Assembly: GCA_020628175.1 (NCBI GenBank)
Contig: JAHDFK010000003.1
Span: 1-64,000 of the forward strand
Length of the DNA: 64,000 bases
From: Wenyingzhuangia sp.
Lineage (GTDB): Bacteria > Bacteroidota > Bacteroidia > Flavobacteriales > Flavobacteriaceae
Direction of reading: 5' to 3'
Position 1 is the first letter of the stretch. Each line of letters opens with the position of its first letter. Made by a program: the position numbers and the translations under genes. Below the pieces are notes generated by a model. That model made no database searches, was not told where the DNA came from, and was given only the letters and a program-made list of their open reading frames with translations. Of this stretch, positions 37,074 through 44,770 are shown one piece after another.

Positions 37074-37889
37074 ATGACCTTAACGCACATACAAGAAAGT
37101 GTTTCTTTTTTAACAGCTAAAAAAATAACAACACCTCAAATAGGAATTGTATTAGGAACCGGACTCGGACAGTTTGTAAATGAAATAGCAATAACGCACG
37201 AAATTAATTATACAGACATTCCTCATTTTGTTTCTGCAACCTTAGAGTCGCATGCAGGAAAATTAATTTTCGGAAAATTGGCAGGAAAAGATGTAGTTGT
37301 CATGAACGGTCGTTTTCACAAATACGAAGGCTATAACTTTAACGAAATAACCTATGGAGTTAGAGTAATGCAAGCATTAGGAGTACAACAATTATTAATT
37401 TCGAATGCTGCTGGTGCCATTAATTTAAATTTTAAAAAAGGAGAATTAATGTTGATTGATGACCACATCAATCTACAAGGAGACTCTCCTTTGGCTTTTA
37501 AAAATGCTAAAGAATTTGGAAACATTTTTGTTGACATGTCTGCTCCATACAATCAAAATTTAAATACCCAACTTGAAAGTATTGCAAAAAACAACGACAT
37601 AAACCTACACAAAGGGGTATATGCCGCAGTTGTAGGACCGCAATTAGAAACTAGAGCTGAGTATAAATATTTAAAAGTTATTGGTGCCGATGCAGTGGGT
37701 ATGAGTACAGTACCCGAGGTAATTGTTGCCAATCAAATTGGTTTGCCTTGTGTTGCTATTTCTGTATTAACAGATGAATGCGACCCAGACAACTTAAAGC
37801 CTATCAATATTCCTGAAATATTTGAGATGGCTGCAAAAGCAGAACCTCAATTAGTTACATTGTACAAAGAATTGATCAAAACATTATAA
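37074..37889 (+). CDS. punA: purine nucleoside phosphorylase (trimeric type)
   Basis: A 271-residue phosphorylase of the PNP/MTAP family. Motifs are GIVLGTGLGQF (phosphate-binding loop), NGRFHKYEGYN, SNAAGAINLNF, GPQLETRAEYKYL and VGMSTVPEVIVA. At Asp234 (VLTDECDP) the sequence has Asp at the position that is Asn243 in human PNP and Asp220 in MTA phosphorylase. This predicts preference for 6-aminopurines (adenine), not guanine or hypoxanthine. Its position between the FMN reductase and arsM (1 base before arsM) fits removal of adenine from dimethylarsinoyl-deoxyadenosine, though this reaction is my inference. A general salvage role is the alternative. Confidence 0.9.
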   Translation: MTLTHIQESVSFLTAKKITTPQIGIVLGTGLGQFVNEIAITHEINYTDIPHFVSATLESHAGKLIFGKLAGKDVVVMNGRFHKYEGYNFNEITYGVRVMQALGVQQLLISNAAGAINLNFKKGELMLIDDHINLQGDSPLAFKNAKEFGNIFVDMSAPYNQNLNTQLESIAKNNDINLHKGVYAAVVGPQLETRAEYKYLKVIGADAVGMSTVPEVIVANQIGLPCVAISVLTDECDPDNLKPINIPEIFEMAAKAEPQLVTLYKELIKTL

Positions 37890-37890
37890 A

Positions 37891-38859
37891 ATGAGTTATT
37901 TAGAAACTACTAAAGACGTATATAAAGAAGCAGCCTTAACACCTGATGTTGGTTTGTGTTGTACAACCAATCCTATATGGGAATTGCCAGGATTGACCAT
38001 TCCTAAAATTATGCAAGAAATGAACTATGGATGTGGTTCTACAGTGCATGCTAGAGATTTAACACGTAGCCCTAAAATACTTTATGTAGGTGCTGGTGGA
38101 GGTATGGAACTTTTACAGTTTGCCTATTTTTCTCGTCAAAAAGGTGGTGTTATAGGTGTAGATGTTGTTGATGAAATGTTAGAAGCATCGGCTAAAAACT
38201 TTATTGAGGCAGAAGAAAAAAACGACTGGTTTCAAAAAGAATTCGTAGATCTTAGAAAAGGAGATGCTTTAAATTTACCTGTGGATGACAATTCTATAGA
38301 TGTAGCTGCACAAAACTGTTTGTTTAATATTTTTAAAGCAGACGATTTAAAGAAAGCTATAGACGAAATGTATCGTGTATTAAAACCTCATGGTCGTTTG
38401 GTAATGAGTGATCCTACTTGTGAACAACCTATGAACGATACCTTACGTAACGACGAACGTTTACGTGCCTTGTGTTTGAGTGGAAGTTTACCTATTAACG
38501 AATATGTAAAAGCATTAACAGATGCTGGTTTTGGAACTATTGAAATTAGAGCTAGAAAACCTTACAGAATATTAGATCCTGTAAACTACCCTACGGATGA
38601 ATTGATTTACATAGAATCTATAGAAGTAGCTGCTATAAAAGATCCGATGCCAGAAGATGGACCTTGTATATTTACAGGTAAAGCGGCAATTTACTATGGT
38701 TCTGAAGACTTTTTTGACGATGGTAAAGGACATACATTGGTGAAAAATCAACCTTTAGCAATTTGTGATAAAACTGCACAAGCTTTAAAAGATTTAGGAA
38801 GAGATGATATTTACTTTTCAGAATCTACTTTCCATTACGATGGTGGTGGATGTTGCTAA
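37891..38859 (+). CDS. arsM: arsenite methyltransferase ArsM
   Basis: A 322-residue SAM-dependent methyltransferase. Motif I is ILYVGAGGGMELLQF, followed by DVVDEMLEAS, DLRKGDALNLPVDDNSIDVA and LKPHGRLVMSDPT. Cysteine pairs suited to arsenic binding include Cys23-Cys24 (GLCCTT), a Cys in MNYGCGS, Cys in SDPTCEQP and LRALCLSGSL, and a terminal Cys321-Cys322 (GGGCC). It would convert As(III) to dimethylarsenite, the substrate of ArsS. It is the last gene of the operon, one base from the phosphorylase, and ends at a strong terminator. Confidence 0.94.
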   Translation: MSYLETTKDVYKEAALTPDVGLCCTTNPIWELPGLTIPKIMQEMNYGCGSTVHARDLTRSPKILYVGAGGGMELLQFAYFSRQKGGVIGVDVVDEMLEASAKNFIEAEEKNDWFQKEFVDLRKGDALNLPVDDNSIDVAAQNCLFNIFKADDLKKAIDEMYRVLKPHGRLVMSDPTCEQPMNDTLRNDERLRALCLSGSLPINEYVKALTDAGFGTIEIRARKPYRILDPVNYPTDELIYIESIEVAAIKDPMPEDGPCIFTGKAAIYYGSEDFFDDGKGHTLVKNQPLAICDKTAQALKDLGRDDIYFSESTFHYDGGGCC

Positions 38860-38876
38860 ACAATCATAAATTCATG

Positions 38877-38922
38877 TAAAAATGTCTTTTGAGATTTCTC
38901 TTCTCAAAAGACATTTTTTTTA
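38877..38922 (+). terminator. intrinsic terminator of the arsenosugar operon
   Basis: AATGTCTTTTGAGA (38881-38894) pairs with TCTCAAAAGACATT (38902-38915) around a 7-base loop and is followed by a long T-run. It sits 20 bases after arsM and before an unrelated small membrane protein. Confidence 0.9.
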
Positions 38923-38934
38923 CCTTTAACCTAT

Positions 38935-39390
38935 ATGAAAAAGATAGAACAAATATTTATTTCTCTAAACTTAATAGGAATCGTCATAAAGCTATTGAGT
39001 CCAAATAATTTAAACCTAAGCTATATTTTTGTTATAAGTATGTATGTATTATCTTTTTATTACTTATTCTTTCCTATTGCTTCTTTAAACCATTATACCC
39101 ACTTTAAAAAAGAAAGATTTAAAAATTTGGGTACTAAAAATAGTTTTATAAGTATTATTACAGGTCTTTTATTATTCATCGGTACGCAATCCATTTTATT
39201 TGGATTCATGAATTGGATTGGTCAATACTACCTACTAAACATATCTAACATTTTAAATATTGTGATGTTAGTAGTACTTATATTTTTAATCATCAATAAT
39301 TCCAATAATGTCTTGTTATATATAGGTAGTATGAAAAGATTGTTAGTTGTAACTATAATTTGTTTGTTTTTAAATTACTTACCTTTTTAA
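38935..39390 (+). CDS. small integral membrane protein of unknown function
   Basis: A 151-residue very hydrophobic protein with about four transmembrane segments (roughly residues 7-21, 28-52, 69-90, and 100-122), plus a hydrophobic C-terminal stretch (RLLVVTIICLFLNYL). No family is recognised. It begins 75 bases after arsM but behind the strong operon terminator, so it is probably expressed separately. It is a plausible real gene because its hydrophobic pattern, A-rich leader and absence of an overlapping conserved frame support it. Conservation would need checking. The next gene is on the opposite strand. Confidence 0.6.
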   Translation: MKKIEQIFISLNLIGIVIKLLSPNNLNLSYIFVISMYVLSFYYLFFPIASLNHYTHFKKERFKNLGTKNSFISIITGLLLFIGTQSILFGFMNWIGQYYLLNISNILNIVMLVVLIFLIINNSNNVLLYIGSMKRLLVVTIICLFLNYLPF

Positions 39391-39523
39391 ATTAAGGTGA
39401 ATTCTAAATAAATCTCATGTTGTTTTTTGAGTATCTTTCGATAAACCTTTTTATGCCTTAAAATTACCCTAACCAACAAACACCATATAACTACTCAAGT
39501 TTCTAAATGGACAACAAGCACTG

Positions 39524-41689
39524 TTATTCTATGTTTAAAGTCTCTTCAACAAAATTAATTCCCAATTCTTGACTTCTTTCTCCTGGCGAAGCTCCACCTA
39601 CTCTAATTGTATATATTCCTTTTCGAACAATTTCATCTCCTTGATTTGTATAATTTACAAAAGCATTCTTGTCTAACGGAATTGTTACTTGTTGTTTTTG
39701 GTGAGCTCCTATTTTAACTCTCTTAAAACCTACTAATTTAGTAATCGGATCTAGTGTACCCGCCTCTGGAGAACTCACATACACTTGTGCTACTTCTTCG
39801 GCAGCTACTGCTCCTGTATTAGTTATTTCAAAACGAACCTCATCTTTCGTACAATTTATATCACTATAAGTAAACGATGTATATGACAAGCCAAAACCAA
39901 AAGGAAATTGAGGTTGTTTGGTTATATACTTATACGTTCTATTTGCCATACTATAATCATCGTAAGCAGGTAAATCTGAAACTGATTTAGGAAACGTAAT
40001 CGGTAGTTTACCCGAAGGAACTGTATTTCCAAAAATGACATCTGCAACGGCTTGTCCTCCTTCTTCTCCCGGATACCATACAAATAAAACTGCATCGGCC
40101 AACTCGTACAATTCTGGCATTGCAATAGGCGATCCCCCTGTTATAACAACAATTAAAGGATTGCCTTTTTGATACGCTTTTATCTTTTTGATATAATCAA
40201 TCTGGTGCTTTGGTAGCTTTAAATTTACTTTATCTCCTTTGTTTTCAGACGAAATTGCTTCCCCTTCTTCTCCTTCATAATTTCCAGAAATTCCTAAAAC
40301 TACAATTCCAACATCTGCATTTGCTACTTCTCCTGTAGACCAATCAATTGGGTTTGCGTTTTTTACATAAGGCGTAATTCCTTGCTTGTAATTAATAGTA
40401 GTACCTACACTTACTTGCGAAACAATACCATCTAAAATTGTTTGGGTTTTAGAAGTTACTCCATAATAATTACCTAACAACACCTCCTCGCTAGTAGCAT
40501 GAGGTCCTGAAACATATAAATTTTGTATATCCTTTTTTAAAGGCAAAACTCCACCTTTGTTTTTTAATAAAACAATAGATTTTCTAGCTGCTTCTAAAGC
40601 CAAAGCTCTGTGTGCTTTACTATCTACAACTGTTGTAGGTATATTGGTGTAGGGATTTTTAGAAGCCACATCGAAAAAACCTAACTTAAAACGTGTTAAC
40701 AATTGATGCTTTAAAACTTTATCTAACTGTTTTTCTGTAGTTAAACCTTGTGCGATAGCTTTGTCTAAAGCCAAGTATACATTTCCGCAATTTACATGTA
40801 GTTCGCTATTTAAAGCCAAAGCTGCGGACGCTTCTTTGGTTTTGGTCAATTGATGAAATCTATGAAAATCGCTCAAAGCACCACAATCCGAAACAATATA
40901 TCCTTTAAATCCCCATGAATTTCTTAACAAATCATCTAACAAATAAGGACTCGCACAAGCTCCTTCTCCGTTGACTCTATTGTAAGCTCCCATAACACCT
41001 TCTACCTTGGCTTCTGTTACCAATGCTTTAAAGGCAGGCAAATAAGTTTCGTATAAATCTTTCTTATTTGCTATTGCATTAAACTCATGTCGCAAAGCTT
41101 CGGGACCTGAGTGAACCGCATAATGTTTTGCACAAGCTGCAGTTTTTAAATACTTAGAATCATTTCCTTGCAATCCTTTTACAAAGTTTACACCTATCCT
41201 ACTTGTTAAAAAAGGGTCTTCTCCATAGGTTTCTTGTCCTCTTCCCCATCTTGGATCTCTAAAAATATTTACATTAGGACTCCAAAAAGTAAGACCTGCG
41301 TATTTAGACGTATTGCCATTTTGTTGCGAAACGTTAAATTTTGCTCTTGCTTCGTCAGAAATTGCATCTGCTACTCTATACACTAAATTTTCATCAAAAG
41401 TAGCTGCTAAACCTATAGCTTGCGGAAATACAGTAGCTCTACCATTTCTAGCAACTCCATGCAAACACTCGTTCCACCAATTGTACTCGGGTATATTCAA
41501 ACGTTCTATAGCGGCACTTCTATCCACCATTAACGAAATTTTTTCTTCGAGAGTTAAGGCATTTACCAAGGCACTTGCTCGTTGTGAAAATGATTTAGAT
41601 GTATTGTACCATTCAAACTTTTTTTGTGCTTGATTTGGAAGACAATTAAAAATGGTAATGAATACTAAGAAATAGGTGCTTTTTTTCAT
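39524..41689 (-). CDS. glycoside hydrolase family 3 protein, beta-glucosidase or beta-xylosidase type
   Basis: A 721-residue exo-acting glycosidase with a signal peptide (STYFLVFITIFNCLPNQAQ). The catalytic (alpha/beta) barrel contains RDPRWGRGQETYGEDPFL, KHYAVHSGPE and YIVSDCGALSDFH, with nucleophile Asp268. A second alpha/beta domain (LYVSGPHATSEEVLLGNYYG) and a C-terminal fibronectin-III-like domain (AEEVAQVYVSSPEAGTLDPITKLVGFKRV) complete the GH3 order. The NWW..CLHGVARNGRATVFPQ opening resembles beta-xylosidases and beta-glucosidases of Bacteroidota. It acts in the periplasm or outside on plant or algal oligosaccharides. A TATATTTG box lies upstream (41719-41712, minus). Confidence 0.95.
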   Translation of the reverse strand: MKKSTYFLVFITIFNCLPNQAQKKFEWYNTSKSFSQRASALVNALTLEEKISLMVDRSAAIERLNIPEYNWWNECLHGVARNGRATVFPQAIGLAATFDENLVYRVADAISDEARAKFNVSQQNGNTSKYAGLTFWSPNVNIFRDPRWGRGQETYGEDPFLTSRIGVNFVKGLQGNDSKYLKTAACAKHYAVHSGPEALRHEFNAIANKKDLYETYLPAFKALVTEAKVEGVMGAYNRVNGEGACASPYLLDDLLRNSWGFKGYIVSDCGALSDFHRFHQLTKTKEASAALALNSELHVNCGNVYLALDKAIAQGLTTEKQLDKVLKHQLLTRFKLGFFDVASKNPYTNIPTTVVDSKAHRALALEAARKSIVLLKNKGGVLPLKKDIQNLYVSGPHATSEEVLLGNYYGVTSKTQTILDGIVSQVSVGTTINYKQGITPYVKNANPIDWSTGEVANADVGIVVLGISGNYEGEEGEAISSENKGDKVNLKLPKHQIDYIKKIKAYQKGNPLIVVITGGSPIAMPELYELADAVLFVWYPGEEGGQAVADVIFGNTVPSGKLPITFPKSVSDLPAYDDYSMANRTYKYITKQPQFPFGFGLSYTSFTYSDINCTKDEVRFEITNTGAVAAEEVAQVYVSSPEAGTLDPITKLVGFKRVKIGAHQKQQVTIPLDKNAFVNYTNQGDEIVRKGIYTIRVGGASPGERSQELGINFVEETLNIE

Positions 41690-41711
41690 GATACGATATT
41701 GCTGATCCTAT

Positions 41712-41719
41712 CAAATATA
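41712..41719 (-). promoter_or_regulatory. -7 box of the GH3 gene
   Basis: On the minus strand TATATTTG (41719-41712) matches TANNTTTG exactly and lies 22 bases before the start codon at 41689. No clear -33 TTG is seen at the right distance. Confidence 0.45.
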
Positions 41720-41754
41720 ACAAATACAATGAATTGAAATTGATTTTAAGCTCT

Positions 41755-43011
41755 TTAAAAATATTGTCCTATCCCAAACACAATCCCTTTTTGTTGATCG
41801 TTAAGAATACTGTGTCCATAATCAATTCGAAAAACAGCATTGTATATTTTTTTATGAATAAAGCGGAGTCCTACTCCTGGATGGATTCTTAAGTTCTCTT
41901 CTTTAAACACTTCTCTAATTTTTCCTCCTGCAGAACGCCAATTTCCTGCATCTACAAAAAAGTTAGATTGAATGGAACATTTGGGGTGGTCGTAAATAGT
42001 ATAACGGTACTCTGCATTTAAAACAAGCATTGCAGTGCCTCTATCTATAATATTACCAACTCCTCTTATATTTATATTGTTATCTAAAGCAAAAGGTGCA
42101 AAAGGAGTGTCTTTATTACTTGCGATTCCTAATCTTAATCGGGTTGCAAAATTTCCTCTGGTTTTTATTTTTTTAAAGTACACCAGATCATTCCATAAAA
42201 TATAAAAATGATCTTGATTTTCTTGAATAGGCATTACATATTGGGCACTTAACAAACTTCTAAACCCATCTACATACTGATAATGATAATTTAGTTTATT
42301 AAAATCGAAACCTGTTTTAAAAAGCACTTTGTTTTCTTTTAAGCTTAAAGGTACATTTACAGGAATATCTCCCTCAACAAAATTATATTTTTCTTGAAAT
42401 AGATTTACACCCAACTCTAATTTGTGTTGTTGTGTTAATCTTTTAAAAAATACGGTAGAAATAGAGGTATTTCTATATTTATAATTTGCCCAACCTGTAT
42501 TAAAAAACAAAGGTTCTAAACTTACCAAATTCTGAAAAGAAACTGCAATACCTGTGGTAGGGTTAAACAAAAAAGGATCTTTGTAGTTTAACGAAAAAGA
42601 ATGAAAACCATTATTTCTGTAAAACCCTCCAAACTCTTTATTTTCTCCTAAAAAATTATATTCTGTAAGTCCTATTTGAAAAGCAACATTTTGGTCGTTT
42701 GCTGTCCATATGTTTACCGAAGGGATCAGTGTATTGGTTTCTTCTATAATGTAAGTAACATCATAGTTTTTATTTGTGTTTTTTTTAACAGTGTAGCATG
42801 CCTTGTTACAAACTGGCAATCTACTTAAAAAAGTAGCATCGTTATTTAAAACGATGCTATCTAATTTAGTATTTACTTGTAAACTAGTTAGCTTTTTTAA
42901 AACTTCTAACTTTGTTTTTTTGTACCCTTTGTAAGTAATGTTTTCAACTACTTGAGCATGTATAGAGGTACAACATAAACTCAAAAAGAAAACAATTAAC
43001 TTGTAATTCAT
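41755..43011 (-). CDS. BamA/TamA-family outer-membrane protein with a single POTRA-like domain
   Basis: A 418-residue outer-membrane protein with a signal peptide (LIVFFLSLCCTSIHAQ). The first about 75 mature residues (VVENITYKGYKKTKLEVLKKL and onward) resemble one POTRA domain. The rest forms an Omp85-type barrel, including FNPTTGIAVSF, the NINIRGVGNIIDRGTAM loop (RG motif of the L6 loop) and FRIDYGHSILNDQQKGIVFGIGQYF at the C-terminus. Short Omp85 proteins with one or no POTRA occur in Bacteroidota next to enzymes they may export. The gene follows 28 bases after the DUF547-barrel gene, so the two are probably co-transcribed. Confidence 0.87.
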   Translation of the reverse strand: MNYKLIVFFLSLCCTSIHAQVVENITYKGYKKTKLEVLKKLTSLQVNTKLDSIVLNNDATFLSRLPVCNKACYTVKKNTNKNYDVTYIIEETNTLIPSVNIWTANDQNVAFQIGLTEYNFLGENKEFGGFYRNNGFHSFSLNYKDPFLFNPTTGIAVSFQNLVSLEPLFFNTGWANYKYRNTSISTVFFKRLTQQHKLELGVNLFQEKYNFVEGDIPVNVPLSLKENKVLFKTGFDFNKLNYHYQYVDGFRSLLSAQYVMPIQENQDHFYILWNDLVYFKKIKTRGNFATRLRLGIASNKDTPFAPFALDNNINIRGVGNIIDRGTAMLVLNAEYRYTIYDHPKCSIQSNFFVDAGNWRSAGGKIREVFKEENLRIHPGVGLRFIHKKIYNAVFRIDYGHSILNDQQKGIVFGIGQYF

Positions 43012-43039
43012 GTATTCGTATTTGAGTCTAATTTAAGTA

Positions 43040-44608
43040 TTAATTTGCAGATAAGAAACGTAAACCTAAGCTAAATGCTTCTCCAATTCCTGAATTGTTT
43101 CCTGCAACGAAACGTCCGTAAGAAGCTTCTAAATTTAATCGATCTGTTACTTGATATTTCCCTCCAAATCCTATTTGTGTGAATCTTTGCTCAAAGTCAT
43201 TTCCTAAATCAATTAAAAAGAATTGTTGCGCATTTACAAATATTGTTGATTTACTAGTTGGGAAATAACTTAAGAAAACGCTTAGTGGTAATGCTAAACT
43301 ATTATTTGCAAAGTTTTCTCCACTTCCTTTTTCTCCAAAATTAAATCCAAAATCAGCTTCGGTAAATACTTGCCATTGATTGTTTCCAAACGTGTGATCG
43401 AAAAAGAATTTTGTCTCCCAAAAAACACTGTTTTTATCTAAATATCCGTTTTGTTCTTTCTCGAATATTGGTAAGAAAACAGAAGATGTAAAAGAAAAAT
43501 TTGGAACAGAAGCTATGGGTTGAATTCTAACAGATGGCGCAAATGTTGTAATTCCAGATCTGCTATTCACTTTATCATCTTCAAACTCAAACACACTTAA
43601 AGCACTTTTTCCGTTAAAGGTATTTGCTCTAGCCTGTGCAATAAAACCAACATTTATTCTAGCACTTTCTGTTATTCCGTAGTAAAATTCTAAGGTACTT
43701 GTAAAAAAGTTTTGTCTTGGTAAATTTTTAGTAATATCAGAATTCTCATCAGCACTTTTAGTTTGGGTATACAAACTATTAAAGAACTTTACATCAAACT
43801 GATTTTTTGCTAATAACTTAGACGGTGTAAATGTTTGTACGTTTGATAATTCTGGAGTTGATACTGATGCTGTATTGTCATTTCCTGAAACTAAAGAAGT
43901 ACTCGCTTGGTTATTTAATTGCCAATTGTATGTATAGTACCCAAAAGAATCGCTTATTTTTTGATTTCTGTAGCTATTAATGTACGCTGCTACTTTACTT
44001 TTAGAAGAACCAAAATCTTGTTTGTACCAGTTAAATATTTCAGAAATATTTGCTTTCCCATTCGCTACTCTAATAAAATCATCATTATTTAAAGCTAATT
44101 TTGTTTGCTTTTCTAATTGGCTTTCTAATTGACTAGGCGTATAGGCATAATCTACAATTGGAGGACAACTTACGGCACCACACACCAATACAAAGTGAAA
44201 TCTAGGTTCTTTAAAGTTTCCTCTTAACAACTTGTTTTCAATATCGTTTAAGGTAATTTTCTTTCCTCCTAAGTTTCTTTTGTTTCCACTAAAAAAACCA
44301 TTTATTTTCATTGGAGAATTTACAGGGTAATTTTCTACAATTTGCTCTATTACTCCTAAATTGTATACATTAATCCAAAAAGCTTTGTATGTATTTTCAT
44401 CAGATTTATCAACCGCTATAGTATTTGACATATCTATTAAAGCTGCTAACTCTTTATCGTTTTTTGATAATTTATTATAAGCTACCTTTCCGTCTTTTAC
44501 GTAGCTACTAAAAAAAGTATCTGCTTTTGTGAAAAAATCAGAAACGCTATTTTGTGCATTTGCCATTACAACCGATAAAAGCAAAACTGCTAAAACTTTA
44601 TATTTCAT
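43040..44608 (-). CDS. DUF547 domain fused to a predicted outer-membrane beta-barrel
   Basis: A 522-residue protein with a signal peptide (KVLAVLLLSVVMANAQ). Residues about 45-225 form a DUF547 domain with FWINVYNLGVIEQIVENYPV and FHFVLVCGAVSCPPI, the same Cys-rich core as the DUF547 gene in the arsenosugar operon. From about residue 255 on, the sequence alternates hydrophobic and polar residues typical of barrel strands (FFTSTLEFYYGITESARINVGF, WETKFFFDHTFGNNQWQVFTEA, and an aromatic-rich end FSLGLRFLSAN). The fusion would display the DUF547 module at the outer membrane. It is the first gene of a pair with the BamA-like protein. Function unknown. Confidence 0.83.
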   Translation of the reverse strand: MKYKVLAVLLLSVVMANAQNSVSDFFTKADTFFSSYVKDGKVAYNKLSKNDKELAALIDMSNTIAVDKSDENTYKAFWINVYNLGVIEQIVENYPVNSPMKINGFFSGNKRNLGGKKITLNDIENKLLRGNFKEPRFHFVLVCGAVSCPPIVDYAYTPSQLESQLEKQTKLALNNDDFIRVANGKANISEIFNWYKQDFGSSKSKVAAYINSYRNQKISDSFGYYTYNWQLNNQASTSLVSGNDNTASVSTPELSNVQTFTPSKLLAKNQFDVKFFNSLYTQTKSADENSDITKNLPRQNFFTSTLEFYYGITESARINVGFIAQARANTFNGKSALSVFEFEDDKVNSRSGITTFAPSVRIQPIASVPNFSFTSSVFLPIFEKEQNGYLDKNSVFWETKFFFDHTFGNNQWQVFTEADFGFNFGEKGSGENFANNSLALPLSVFLSYFPTSKSTIFVNAQQFFLIDLGNDFEQRFTQIGFGGKYQVTDRLNLEASYGRFVAGNNSGIGEAFSLGLRFLSAN

Positions 44609-44770
44609 TCTAAATGTTTTTTAATTTCCATATTTGTAGCTACAACTTTCAGAAACTTACATCTCATTCTAATTATTTATACTAAATATAAATAAAACTT
44701 TTTTTTTAAGTACTCAAAAAAGATTTCGACCCAAAGGTTGTAAATTGAAATCATCAAACTTCAAAAGCAT
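44609..44770. promoter_or_regulatory. divergent promoter region, DUF547-barrel and flavoprotein genes
   Basis: This AT-rich 162-base gap between divergent genes has a short perfect palindrome TTGTAGCTACAA (44634-44645). A near-match -7 sequence is present for the minus-strand gene (TATATTTA). No strong consensus is found for either direction and no gene is visible. Confidence 0.3.

Noticed and set aside
44634..44645. 12-bp palindrome TTGTAGCTACAA in a divergent gap
   Set aside because: Palindromes of this length are expected many times by chance in 64 kb of AT-rich DNA, so it is not listed as an operator.
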